From positions 1-32,025 of the forward strand of contig JACQAE010000097.1 in the NCBI GenBank assembly GCA_016195095.1: a DNA stretch of 32,025 bases, given 5' to 3'. Position 1 is the stretch's first letter. Each line of letters opens with the position of its first letter. This DNA comes from Pseudomonadota bacterium. GTDB lineage: Bacteria; Pseudomonadota; Alphaproteobacteria; Rhizobiales; Xanthobacteraceae. Shown piece after piece: positions 20,318 to 29,851 of the stretch. The notes below the pieces were generated by a model. That model worked only from the letters and a program-made list of their open reading frames with translations. It was not told where the DNA came from and did not search any database. A program made the translations under genes and the position numbers.

Positions 20318-20695
20318 TCAGGCGACGGCGACGAGCAGCGCGGCGACGCGCCGGCCCTCGCCGAGAAGGATATTATAGGTGCTGATTGCGGCCGCGGTCG
20401 GCATCGTCTCCACCGCAAGACCGCTCGCGCGCATGAGATCGCGTAGGGTCGCCGGCACGATCCATGGCGCGCGCCCGCCGCCGACGATGAACAGATCGAT
20501 CCGCCGCGCCGCGGCGAGTACCGGCGCGAGCGTCGCTTCGCAGATCTCCGCCGCCGTCGCCGCCGCGCATGGCCAGATGCCGTCGGGCAGGCACAGGAGC
20601 GAGCCGCGATGCGACATGCCGGCGAAACGGAATCCGCCATGTTGATAGGAATCAATCGCCGCCGGATACGGCAGATGCGCGGCAGCGCCGGACAC
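20318..20695 (-). CDS. Mth938-like domain-containing protein (DUF498/NDUFAF3 family)
   Basis: PAAIDSYQHGGFRFAGMSHRGSLLCLPDGIWPC...IDLFIVGGGRAPWIVPATLRDLMRASGLAVETMPTAAAISTYNILLGEGRRVAALLVAV. Confidence 0.92.
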   Translation of the reverse strand: MSGAAAHLPYPAAIDSYQHGGFRFAGMSHRGSLLCLPDGIWPCAAATAAEICEATLAPVLAAARRIDLFIVGGGRAPWIVPATLRDLMRASGLAVETMPTAAAISTYNILLGEGRRVAALLVAVA

Positions 20696-20707
20696 CGCGG
20701 CGCGCCC

Positions 20708-21640
20708 TCAGGCGGGCGCGGCCTCGCCGGCCGAAACCTCGCCCGTCTGCGTGCGCACGCCCAGATAAATGAGCAGCGGCGCGGCGATGAACGCCGACGA
20801 ATAGACGCCGACGACGATGCCGAACAGCATCGCCTGCACGAAGCTCTGGATCACCGCCGGCCCGAAGAGAAACAGGCCAAGCGTCGCCAGGAACGCGGTC
20901 GTTGACGTGATGATGGTGCGCGAGAGTGTCGTATTCATCGCCATGTCGAGCAATTCTTCGATCGGCATGCGCTTGTAACGGCGCAGCATCTCGCGGATAC
21001 GGTCGTAGATGACCACCGTATCATTGACCGAATATCCCATGATCGTGAGGATCGCGGCGACTGAGGAGAGGTCGAAATCGACCTGCGTGAGGCTGTAAAA
21101 GCCGATCGTGAGCACCACGTCATGCATGGTCGCGATCGTCGCGCCCACGGAAAACTGCCACTCGAAGCGGAACCACAGATAGACGAAAATGCCGATCATG
21201 GCGACGAGCACGCCGATGATTCCGTTCTGCACCAGTTCGCCCGAAACGCGCGGGCCGACGACCTCGACACGACGGTAGTCGTAGTTCGCGCCCAGCAGCT
21301 CCTTGGTCTTCTCAACGACGGCCTGCTGCGCCGCCTCGCCGCCGGCCTGCTGCGCGATGCGGATGAGCACCTCGGTCGGCGCGCCGAATTGCTGCAGCTG
21401 AACCTCGCCGAAATTGGCGTCGCCGAGCTTCTGGCGCATCGTGGAAAGGTCGGCCGGGCCGGACTTCGAGCGCACCTCGATCAACGTGCCGCCGCGAAAA
21501 TCAATGCCGAAATTGAGCCCGACGACGAAGAACAGCGCGATCGCCACCAGCGATAGGAACCCCGACAGCGGAAATGTCAGGTGTCGCAGCCGCATGAACG
21601 GAACGTTGGTTTCGTCCGGCACGATGCGCAGCAATTTCAC
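20708..21640 (-). CDS. secF: Protein translocase subunit SecF
   Basis: GLNFGIDFRGGTLIEVRS, MGYSVNDTVVIYDRIREMLRRYK, LSRTIITSTTAFLATLGLFLFG. Confidence 0.98.
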   Translation of the reverse strand: MKLLRIVPDETNVPFMRLRHLTFPLSGFLSLVAIALFFVVGLNFGIDFRGGTLIEVRSKSGPADLSTMRQKLGDANFGEVQLQQFGAPTEVLIRIAQQAGGEAAQQAVVEKTKELLGANYDYRRVEVVGPRVSGELVQNGIIGVLVAMIGIFVYLWFRFEWQFSVGATIATMHDVVLTIGFYSLTQVDFDLSSVAAILTIMGYSVNDTVVIYDRIREMLRRYKRMPIEELLDMAMNTTLSRTIITSTTAFLATLGLFLFGPAVIQSFVQAMLFGIVVGVYSSAFIAAPLLIYLGVRTQTGEVSAGEAAPA

Positions 21641-21658
21641 GGTCGCTCTCCAGCCTCT

Positions 21659-23263
21659 TTAGATCGGAACGGCGGTCGGCCGCAGCCAGCGCACCCACAT
21701 CGCCACCAGCAGGCGCGTGAAGGTGAACGCGGTGAACACGGTCGTGAAAATTCCCAGCGCCAGCGTCAGCGCGAAGCCGCGCACCGGCCCGGTGCCGAGG
21801 AAGAACAGCACCACCGCCGCGATCAGCGTCGTGATGTTGGCGTCGAGAATGGTGGCTAGCGCGCGGCTGAAGCCGGCGTCGATGGCGCTGATGGCGGTGC
21901 GCCCGGCGCGCGATTCCTCGCGGATGCGCTCGTAGATCAGCACGTTGGAATCGACCGCCATGCCGACGGTGAGCACGATGCCGGCGATGCCCGGCAGCGT
22001 CAGCGTTGCATTGAGGATCGACAGCAGGCCGAAAATCATGGCCACGTTGATGATGACGGCGACATTGGCGAGCATGCCAAGAAATCCATACGTGACCAGG
22101 ATATAGACGAAGACCAGTACCGACCCGACATAGGCGGCGATCTTGCCCTTGGCGATGGAGTCCTGGCCAAGCCCGGCGCCGACGGTGCGCTCCTCGATGA
22201 TGGTCAGCGGCGCCGGCAGCGCGCCCGCGCGCAGCAGGATGGAGAGGTCATTGGCCTGTTGCACGGTGAAGGTGCCGGAAATCTGTCCCGAGCCACCGAG
22301 GATCGGCTCGCGGATGTTCGGCGCCGAGATCACCTCGTTGTCGAGGATGATGGCGAACGGGCGGCCGACATTCTCCTGCGTCGCCTGCGCGAATCGGCGC
22401 GCGCCATTGGTATTGAAGCGGAAGGTGACGATGGGCTCGCTGGTGCGCGGGTCGAAGCCGGGCTGCGCGTCGGTGAGGTCCTCGCCCGACACCATGACGC
22501 GCTTCTGGATCAGGTAAGGCTGGCGGCCTTCCTTCGCTGGCGAGTAGAGGATTTCCGATTCCGGCGGTAGGCGCCCCTGCAGAGCGTCCTCGACGCCGAC
22601 CGACTGGTCGACGAGGCGAAAGGTCAGCTTGGCGGTCTGGCCAAGAAGCTTCTTGAGCCGCGCGGGATCCTGCAGGCCGGGCACCTGCACCAGGATGCGA
22701 TCGGTGCCTTGGCGCTGGATCGACGGCTCCACCGTTCCCAGTTCATTGACGCGCCGCTCGACGATCTGAATCGATTGCTCGACCGCCTGGCGCACGCGCT
22801 CGACGATCGCAGGCTCGCTGACCGTCAAGCGAATGAGCCCGTTGCCGGCGTCGCTGATGTCGACCGTACGCTGGCCGGTGCCGCTGAGAATGCCGCCGAG
22901 CGGCTGCGAGAGCTCGCGCAGCTTAGTGAGCGCCGCCGCCCGGTCCGTTCCCTCGCGCAGGCGCACCTCGACGGTATTTCCGCGCGCGATAAGGCCGGTA
23001 TAGCCATAGCGGCCCTCGCGCAGCACGCGCCGCACGTCGTCGCGCAACGTATCGACCTTGTCCTTGCGCACCGCGTTGGCGTCGACCTCGAGCAAGAGAT
23101 GCGAGCCGCCCTGCAGGTCGAGACCGAGCACGATATGGCGCTGCGCCCAGGCGGGCCATTTCTGCAAGGTCTTGTCGGCCACGAAATTGGGAACGGTAAA
23201 CAGGCAAATGACCAGCGCCGAAATCAGGATCGCCGCCGCCTTCGATCGTGAAAAATACAGCAT
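21659..23263 (-). CDS. secD: Protein translocase subunit SecD
   Basis: IVLGLDLQGGSHLLLEVD, RVNELGTVEPSIQRQGTDRILVQVPGLQDP, LTVGMAVDSNVLIYERIREE. Confidence 0.98.
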   Translation of the reverse strand: MLYFSRSKAAAILISALVICLFTVPNFVADKTLQKWPAWAQRHIVLGLDLQGGSHLLLEVDANAVRKDKVDTLRDDVRRVLREGRYGYTGLIARGNTVEVRLREGTDRAAALTKLRELSQPLGGILSGTGQRTVDISDAGNGLIRLTVSEPAIVERVRQAVEQSIQIVERRVNELGTVEPSIQRQGTDRILVQVPGLQDPARLKKLLGQTAKLTFRLVDQSVGVEDALQGRLPPESEILYSPAKEGRQPYLIQKRVMVSGEDLTDAQPGFDPRTSEPIVTFRFNTNGARRFAQATQENVGRPFAIILDNEVISAPNIREPILGGSGQISGTFTVQQANDLSILLRAGALPAPLTIIEERTVGAGLGQDSIAKGKIAAYVGSVLVFVYILVTYGFLGMLANVAVIINVAMIFGLLSILNATLTLPGIAGIVLTVGMAVDSNVLIYERIREESRAGRTAISAIDAGFSRALATILDANITTLIAAVVLFFLGTGPVRGFALTLALGIFTTVFTAFTFTRLLVAMWVRWLRPTAVPI

Positions 23264-23302
23264 GAAACGACCGTTCCCGCGCCGGCGTCCCGCGTCAAGC
23301 GG

Positions 23303-23641
23303 TCAGCCCGACGCGCCTTCTTCCTTCACCGGCTCGCCCTTGGCGCGTACGTCGGCAACCATTTGGCGCAATTGGCGCACGCGCACGCCCTCGGCAACCT
23401 CGACCTCGATATGGTCGTCGTCGACGACCTTGGTCACCTTGCCGACCAGCCCGCCGGACGTGACGACCGTATCGCCGCGGCGCACGTTCTTGACCATTTC
23501 CTGGTGCTGCTTGGTGCGCTTCTGCTGCGGGCGCAGGATCAAGAAATACATGATCACGAAAATCAGCACAAACGGCAGCAGCGACATCAGCATGTCGTTG
23601 CCGCCGCCCGCGCCCTGGGCAAAAGCGGGCGTAATCAGCAT
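23303..23641 (-). CDS. yajC: Preprotein translocase subunit YajC
   Basis: MLMSLLPFVLIFVIMYFLILRPQQKRTKQHQEMVKNVRRGDTVVTSGGLVGKVTKV, adjacent to secD. Confidence 0.97.
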   Translation of the reverse strand: MLITPAFAQGAGGGNDMLMSLLPFVLIFVIMYFLILRPQQKRTKQHQEMVKNVRRGDTVVTSGGLVGKVTKVVDDDHIEVEVAEGVRVRQLRQMVADVRAKGEPVKEEGASG

Positions 23642-23902
23642 CGGGCCTCTCCGGGTTCCGCTGGCCGGTCAATGTGTCGCGCCGGATCGAGCGGCGGCGA
23701 CGCCGGGCGGATTTCGGCGCGGACTATACCGGCCGGAGGCGCGAATGCAACGCCCGCCGCCGCCGCAATTGGCCACACGCCATCGACCGGCCGCCCATGT
23801 CGCCAAAGGCCAGGAAATGGCCACCAACGCGCGGATTTGCCACGTCGCGCTTGCCCTGCGGCGCCGGCCCGGTTAAGGGAGCGCGAAACACCTGACAGTC
23901 GC

Positions 23903-24832
23903 ATGGTCAAATCGCCCAAATCGCCCAAATCGCCCGTCGCCCCGCCCACGGGCGGCGACAATGAGTCCGGTTCGCTGCGCGCGATCGCGGCGGCGCTTGA
24001 GCGCATGGCGCCCAGGCCGCCCGAGGCCGTGGATTTCGCGGTGGCGGAGGCGTTCGTGTGGCACCCGAGCGCGGCGCATCTCGCCGCCGTGGCGCGCGTC
24101 AACCGCGTCGACTTGGCGCTCTTGCGCGGCATCGAGCGCGTGCGCGACATTCTCATTGAAAACACCGAGCGCTTCGCGCGCGGCTTGCCGGCCAACAACG
24201 CGTTGTTATGGGGCGCGCGCGGCATGGGCAAATCCTCGCTGGTCAAGGCCGCGCACGCCGCCGTCAACGCGCGGCCCGAGCACGGCGCGGGCCGGCTCAA
24301 GCTCATCGAGATCCACCGCGAGGATATCGAAAGCCTGCCCGATCTCATGGCGCTCTTGCGCGGCGCGCCCTATCGCTTCATCGTCTTCTGCGACGACCTG
24401 TCCTTCGAGGCCGAGGATACGTCCTACAAGTCGCTCAAGGCCGTGCTCGAAGGCGGCATTGAGGGTCGCCCGGAAAACGTCATCCTCTACGCCACCTCCA
24501 ACCGCCGCCATCTCATGGCGCGCGAGATGATGGAAAACGAACGCGCGAGCGCGATCAATCCCGGCGAGGCGGTCGAGGAAAAAGTTTCGCTCTCCGATCG
24601 CTTCGGTCTGTGGCTCGGCTTTCACCGCTGCAGCCAGGACGAATTCCTGGCGATGGTGGAAGGCTATGTCGCCTATTTCGCGATCGCGATCGACGCGCAG
24701 ACGCTGCGTCGGGAAGCGCTCGAATGGGCGACGACGCGCGGCGCGCGTTCCGGGCGCGTGGCCTGGCAATATGTGCAGGACATCGCGGGGCGGCTCGGTG
24801 TCCCGTTGAAGGAGCGAGCCGCCCCGCGCTGA
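23903..24832 (+). CDS. DUF815 family ATP-binding protein
   Basis: ALLWGARGMGKSSLVKAAHAAVN, IVFCDDLSFEAEDTSYKSLKAVLEGGIEGRPENVILYATSNRRHLMAREMMEN, LSDRFGLWLGFHRCSQDEFLAMVEGY. ATG at 23903. Confidence 0.95.
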   Translation: MVKSPKSPKSPVAPPTGGDNESGSLRAIAAALERMAPRPPEAVDFAVAEAFVWHPSAAHLAAVARVNRVDLALLRGIERVRDILIENTERFARGLPANNALLWGARGMGKSSLVKAAHAAVNARPEHGAGRLKLIEIHREDIESLPDLMALLRGAPYRFIVFCDDLSFEAEDTSYKSLKAVLEGGIEGRPENVILYATSNRRHLMAREMMENERASAINPGEAVEEKVSLSDRFGLWLGFHRCSQDEFLAMVEGYVAYFAIAIDAQTLRREALEWATTRGARSGRVAWQYVQDIAGRLGVPLKERAAPR

Positions 24833-24882
24833 TCAGGCCTTGGAGGTCAATTTGGCGCTGATCGAGCCATGAATTTCATTTT

Positions 24883-26232
24883 TCACGCGCCGGGCAAATG
24901 TGCCATCGGATCGACCGGCGTCGAGCCCTTGCGGATTTCGAAGTGCAATTGCGGCGCGGTGACATTGCCGCTCTGGCCGGAACGGCCGATGACCTGTCCG
25001 CGGCGCACCTGGTCGCCGCGCTTGACCGCGATCTGGCTGGCATGCGCGTAGGCGGTGACGAAACCATTGCTGTGGCGCACGAGGATGAGGTTGCCGTAAC
25101 CCTTCAGTTCGCTGCCGGAATAGGCGACGACGCCGTCCTCGGCGGCGCGGATCGCGGTTCCCTCCGGCACCGCGAGATTGACGCCGTCATTGCTTTGGCC
25201 GTTGATCTTGACGCCATATCCGGCGATGACGCGCCCGCGCACCGGCCAGCGAAACGAAGGAATGCCGCCGGCCGGCTCAGCAACCGCCTTGCCGGGATCG
25301 TTTTCTGGTTTGATCTGATCGGTTGGCGACGCCAGGCGCACGCTCGGCTGCGGATCGGCGGCGGCGAGCTTCTGCGTCGGCGCCGGCGCGGCCGCGCGCT
25401 TTTCCGGCCCCCTGGCGGCCGCGCTCGCGGTGCCGGAATGCGCGCCCGGAATGACGATCTGGTCGCCGATCTTGACCATGGTGTGCGGCGCGATGCGGTT
25501 GGCGAGGGCGATGTCGCTCACGCGCTTGTTGTAGCGGCGCGCGATGGCGTAGAGCGTCTCGCCCGGCGCGACGACATGCACGTGGTCGCGGCCCTGCGCC
25601 GCGGGCGCGGACGGCGCCGCGATCGAGCCGGTGAATTGCGGTTCCGCGCGTCCGGCGAGCGTGGCCGGCGCCAGCGCCGGCGTGCCGCCGGAGAGCCGCG
25701 GGATGACAAGGCGCTGGCCGGGATAGATGGTCGCCGGGGCGCCGAGATTATTGGCCTGCACGATCGCCGCGCCCGGCACGCGATGGCGGCGCGATAGCGA
25801 TTCCACCGTTTCGCCTTGGCGCACGGTGACGGCGGTTCCCCCGTCCCAGTTCCAGCTCGTCGCTCGCGGCGGCCGTGCCGCGGCGATTCTCTCGCCCGGC
25901 TGCGGCGAACGGTAGGAGCCGAGCCCGCCACCGCCTCCCGCGGAGCCGGGCGGCGCGGCGACACTCGCCGGACGTCCGATCGGCGGCGGCGGCGGCAATG
26001 GCGCGCCGCTGGCCTGGGTCAGTTGCTGGCTATCGACGCGCTGCACCGGCGCGGCGGCGGCCGGCACCGTGCCGGTCACCTCGCCGCGCGCCGCATGGCT
26101 TCGCGCTGCAAATGGATTGGCGTCAAATCGCGAGGTTTCGGAACTGCAGGCCGATAACGCGCCCGCCACCATCACGGCCACGATCGCCCGCGGCCAGCCG
26201 CGCGCAAAGGACAATTCGACTTGCATAGGCAT
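24883..26232 (-). CDS. LysM-domain M23 peptidase, NlpD/EnvC-like murein hydrolase activator (lipoprotein-like)
   Basis: Lipobox-like VAGALSACSSE; two LysM repeats (VRQGETVESLSRRH... and VAPGETLYAIARRYNKRVSDIALANRI); C-terminal M23-like FRWPVRGRVIAGYG...GYGNLILVRHSNGFVTAYAHAS...LHFEIRKGSTPVDPMAHL. Confidence 0.93.
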   Translation of the reverse strand: MPMQVELSFARGWPRAIVAVMVAGALSACSSETSRFDANPFAARSHAARGEVTGTVPAAAAPVQRVDSQQLTQASGAPLPPPPPIGRPASVAAPPGSAGGGGGLGSYRSPQPGERIAAARPPRATSWNWDGGTAVTVRQGETVESLSRRHRVPGAAIVQANNLGAPATIYPGQRLVIPRLSGGTPALAPATLAGRAEPQFTGSIAAPSAPAAQGRDHVHVVAPGETLYAIARRYNKRVSDIALANRIAPHTMVKIGDQIVIPGAHSGTASAAARGPEKRAAAPAPTQKLAAADPQPSVRLASPTDQIKPENDPGKAVAEPAGGIPSFRWPVRGRVIAGYGVKINGQSNDGVNLAVPEGTAIRAAEDGVVAYSGSELKGYGNLILVRHSNGFVTAYAHASQIAVKRGDQVRRGQVIGRSGQSGNVTAPQLHFEIRKGSTPVDPMAHLPGA

Positions 26233-26340
26233 ACGCGTACTCGTTCACACAAGACACCACATGCGAGCGAGTAGAGCACCGGCGAAGTAAACATTGCTTT
26301 AAGCGCGAAAGGATCGCTTAAGCCTAACAACGCGCTGCGC

Positions 26341-26365
26341 AAAAGCCTATAATTCGTGGGCTTTT
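26341..26365 (-). terminator. Short inverted repeat overlapping the pcm stop codon, possible terminator
   Basis: AAAAGCC...GGCTTTT 7-bp arms around the pcm stop; no strong U-tract. Confidence 0.25.
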
Positions 26366-27045
26366 CCTGGCAGCAGCGGAACAAACCGCACGGCGATGAG
26401 ATCGGCGCGCGCGAGGCCTTCGTTGGTCTTGGTTAATTTTACGATACGCTGCGGGCCGTCGCGCGGACCCAGCGGCACGACCATGATCCCGTCCTGCGCC
26501 AATTGCGCCACCAGCGCCGGCGGCGGTTCCGGCGTCGCCGCCGTCACCAGGATGCGATCGAACGGCGCGCGGCCCTTGAGGCCGAGCATGCCGTCGCCGA
26601 CGATCACCGTCACGTTCTTGACGCCCTGCGCCTCCAGCCGCGCGCGCGCCGCCTGCGCCAGCGTGCGGTAGCGCTCGATGCTGATCACCTCGCGCGCGAT
26701 GCGCGCGAGCACCGCCGCCTGGTAGCCCGAGCCGGTGCCGATTTCGAGCACGCAATGCTCGGGGCGCAGATCCAGCTGCTCGGTCATATAGGCGACGATA
26801 TAGGGCTGGCTGATCGACTGCCCGCAGGCGATCGGCAACGCGTGGTCGCCATAGGCGAGGGCATGATCCTGCGCGCCGACGAATTGCTCGCGCGCCACCT
26901 CGTCCATCGCGCGCAGCACCTCCGCGCGCATGATGCCGCGCCGGCGCAAAGCGAGCAGGAATTCCATGCGCTCGATGCTGTCGTGCCCGAATGGCGGATC
27001 GCGCGCCGCCTCGCCATTCGCCCGCCCGCGCCCATGCGTGATCAT
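26347..27045 (-). CDS. pcm: Protein-L-isoaspartate O-methyltransferase
   Basis: ALPIACGQSISQPYIVAYMTEQL, VLEIGTGSGYQAAVLARIA, ILVTAATPEPPPALVAQL. Confidence 0.96.
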   Translation of the reverse strand: MITHGRGRANGEAARDPPFGHDSIERMEFLLALRRRGIMRAEVLRAMDEVAREQFVGAQDHALAYGDHALPIACGQSISQPYIVAYMTEQLDLRPEHCVLEIGTGSGYQAAVLARIAREVISIERYRTLAQAARARLEAQGVKNVTVIVGDGMLGLKGRAPFDRILVTAATPEPPPALVAQLAQDGIMVVPLGPRDGPQRIVKLTKTNEGLARADLIAVRFVPLLPGKAHEL

Positions 27046-27054
27046 GGCAAATCT

Positions 27055-27819
27055 CTATGTGAACAAAGCGGCGAGCCGCGTCATGAACGGCTCGTCGGTC
27101 ATGTCGAAACGCAGCGGCGTCACCGCCACCCAATTGTCGGCCAGCGCCGAAATGTCGGTACCGCGCGCCGCCGGCGGCCGCTCGCGGCGCACGAACCCGA
27201 TCCAGTGATACGGGTTGCCGCGCCCGTCCTTGCGCGAGTCGATATAGAGCAGCTCCTGGTCGCGCTTGCCCTGCGCGGTGATCGCGACGCCCTTGACCGC
27301 GTCGGGCACGCAGTCGGGAAAATTCACGTTAACGAAGACGTCGTGCGGCAAGCCCTCGGCCAGCACGCGGCGAATGATGTCCGGCGCGAAGCGCAGCGCC
27401 GTGTTCCAGTGCAGGTCGTGGCGCGTGTCGCCGCTATAGGATTGCGAGAGGGCGAGCGAGGGCACCCCGAGGATGGTGCCTTCCATGGCACCGGCGATGG
27501 TGCCGGAATAGGTCACGTCCTCGGCCACGTTACGTCCGCGATTGACGCCCGAAAGAACGAGGTCAGGGCCCTTGCCGTTGAGAATCTTGCGCACGCCCAT
27601 GATCACGCAATCGGTCGGCGTGCCCTTGACCGCGAAGCGCCGCTCCTCGATCTGGCGCAGGCGCAGCGGGTCGTTGAGCGAGAGCGAATGCGACACGCCC
27701 GACTGGTCGTATTCCGGCGCCACGATCCACACGTCGTCGGAGAGCGCGCGCGCGATCTCGGCGCAGACCTCGAGGCCGGGCGCGTGAATGCCGTCGTCAT
27801 TGGTGATGAGGATGCGCAT
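27055..27819 (-). CDS. surE: 5'/3'-nucleotidase SurE
   Basis: [80 protein letters not shown]; start overlaps the serS stop. Confidence 0.98.
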   Translation of the reverse strand: MRILITNDDGIHAPGLEVCAEIARALSDDVWIVAPEYDQSGVSHSLSLNDPLRLRQIEERRFAVKGTPTDCVIMGVRKILNGKGPDLVLSGVNRGRNVAEDVTYSGTIAGAMEGTILGVPSLALSQSYSGDTRHDLHWNTALRFAPDIIRRVLAEGLPHDVFVNVNFPDCVPDAVKGVAITAQGKRDQELLYIDSRKDGRGNPYHWIGFVRRERPPAARGTDISALADNWVAVTPLRFDMTDEPFMTRLAALFT

Positions 27820-29186
27820 CACCCGGCGACCCGTTCGACCCGCGCCATGCCCGCCATATAGGGCGCCAATACTTCCGGCACCATGATCGACCCGTCCTCT
27901 TGCTGATAGGTTTCCATCACCGCGATGAGCGCGCGGCCGACCGCGACGCCGGAACCGTTGAGCGTGTGCACGTGGCCGACCTCGCGACCCTCGCGCGCGC
28001 GGTAGCGCGCGGCCATGCGCCGCGCCTGGAAGTCGCCGCATTGCGAGCACGAGGAAATCTCGCGAAAGGCGTTCTGCCCCGGCAGCCACACCTCGATATC
28101 GTAGGTCTTGCGCGCGGCGAAACCCATGTCGCCCGTGCACAGGGTCATCACCCGGTAATGCAGGCCAAGGCGGCGCAGGACTTCCTCGGCGCAGGCAAGC
28201 ATGCGCTCGTGCTCGTCGGCGGATTGCCGCGGCGTCGTGACGGAGACGAGTTCCACCTTGGTGAACTGATGCTGGCGGATCATGCCGCGCGTGTCCTTGC
28301 CGGCGGCGCCGGCCTCGGCACGAAAGCACGGCGTGCAGGCGGTGAGCCGCAGCGGAAGGTCGGCCTCCTCGACGATGGATTCGCGCACCAGGTTGGTGAG
28401 CGGCACTTCGGCGGTGGGGATGAGCCACCGCCGATCGCCGCCCGCCCCCCGCGCCGCGTCCAAGCCGTCCGCCGCGCCATTCGAATCGGCGCGCCGCAGC
28501 GCGGCATCGGCGCCGGCCAAGGCCGCGAACTGGTCCGCGGCGAATTTCGGCAATTGCGCGGTGCCGAACATCACCTCCTCGCGCACCAGGAGCGGCGGCG
28601 AGATTTCGACATAGCCATGCTCGCGCGTGTGCAGGTCGAGCATGAACTGGCCGAGCGCGCGCTCCATGCGCGCCAGCGCGCCTTTGAGCACGACGAAACG
28701 CGCGCCGGAAAGTTTAGCGGCGGTCTCGAAATCCATCTGCCCGAGCGCCTCGCCCAATTCGAAATGCTGCCGCGGCGCGGATGCTTGCGCGCGCTTTGCC
28801 CCGAAACGATGGCGCTCGACATTGCCGTTGGCGTCGTGCCCGTCGGGCACGTCGTCGAGCGGCAGGTTGGGCACCTGCGCGAGCGCGGTATCGAGCGCGA
28901 GCGTCGCCGCCTTCTCCTGCGCCGCAAGCGCGGGAACGCGCGTCTTGAGCTCGCCGACCTCGGCCAAGAGCCGCGCCGCCATGGCGTCGTCCTTGCTCTT
29001 CTTGGCCTCGCCGATGTCGCGCGAGACCAGATTGCGCCGCGCCTGCGCCTCCTCGGCGGCGCCAATGGCGGCACGGCGGCGCTCGTCGAGCGCGATCATG
29101 GCGCCGGCAAGGCCGGCCAGGCCGCGCCGCGCCAGCGCGCGGTCGAAAGCCTGCGCATTGTCCCTGATCCAGCGGATGTCGTGCAT
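27819..29186 (-). CDS. serS: Serine--tRNA ligase
   Basis: [22 protein letters not shown]...; class II motifs [54 protein letters not shown]. The ORF opens at 29249; MHDIRW at 29186 is the likely start. Confidence 0.97.
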   Translation of the reverse strand: MHDIRWIRDNAQAFDRALARRGLAGLAGAMIALDERRRAAIGAAEEAQARRNLVSRDIGEAKKSKDDAMAARLLAEVGELKTRVPALAAQEKAATLALDTALAQVPNLPLDDVPDGHDANGNVERHRFGAKRAQASAPRQHFELGEALGQMDFETAAKLSGARFVVLKGALARMERALGQFMLDLHTREHGYVEISPPLLVREEVMFGTAQLPKFAADQFAALAGADAALRRADSNGAADGLDAARGAGGDRRWLIPTAEVPLTNLVRESIVEEADLPLRLTACTPCFRAEAGAAGKDTRGMIRQHQFTKVELVSVTTPRQSADEHERMLACAEEVLRRLGLHYRVMTLCTGDMGFAARKTYDIEVWLPGQNAFREISSCSQCGDFQARRMAARYRAREGREVGHVHTLNGSGVAVGRALIAVMETYQQEDGSIMVPEVLAPYMAGMARVERVAG

Positions 29187-29730
29187 CGGCCTTCCTCGCA
29201 GATTCGCAGCGCCCTTATAGCGCCGCCCCAGCGCCCGCGCCCATGACATTTACGTTGCCCGCGCGCGCCACAGGCGTGCCCGACATCGCCGCTGCCAGTA
29301 CCGGGATAGGCCCGCGCATGGCGTCGCCGCGCCCGGCCACCGAAGTGACCGCGCGTCGCCATGGACTTCCCCGCATCGCAAGACGAGGGGGCGGAGCGCC
29401 GTCGGCGCCACAGTCATTCCACGCCTTGCGCGGCGTGGCGCGCGTCTGGCGCGACGCGCACGCCCGGCGGCGCTCCACCGCGGCATTTGCCGGTTCCGGG
29501 CCGCGCTTCTGTCCACGGCATTGGCGCCGGGATCATGCAGCGAGCACCTCGCGGGGCGGTCCTATTGCCGCCCGGGTCGATGCCCGGAACCGCCCGGGAG
29601 CGCGCCTGCGGGGCGCGCGCGCGGGAACCGCGCCCCGCTCCGCCAGCGCGACGCCTCGCGATTGGCGCCCTCGGCAAGCGGGACATCGATGAATATAATC
29701 CTATATCGCCGGCGGTCAAGAGGCGCGCGA

Positions 29731-29840
29731 GGGCTAGAGCGCTTTCCATTTCAATTGAACCGGAAAGCGCTCTATCTTCCTTGACGTTGTCGCATTTTCT
29801 GCGGCGAACCGGTTCCCCCTTCGCCGGAAAATGCTCTCGG
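29731..29840 (+). repeat. Dispersed intergenic bipartite palindromic repeat, copy 3
   Basis: Contains TAGAGCGCTTTCCATTTCAATTGAACCGGAAAGCGCTCTA (29735-29774, near-perfect 40-bp palindrome) plus a GCGGCGAACCGGTTCCCCCTTCGCCGG half; aligns with copies 1 and 2. Confidence 0.93.
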
Positions 29841-29851
29841 GCGGCGGATAC

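Noticed and set aside
26503-27861. 452-aa plus-strand ORF opposite pcm and surE
   Set aside because: Antisense to two clear housekeeping genes.
27900-29246. 448-aa plus-strand ORF opposite serS
   Set aside because: Antisense shadow of serS with no motifs.
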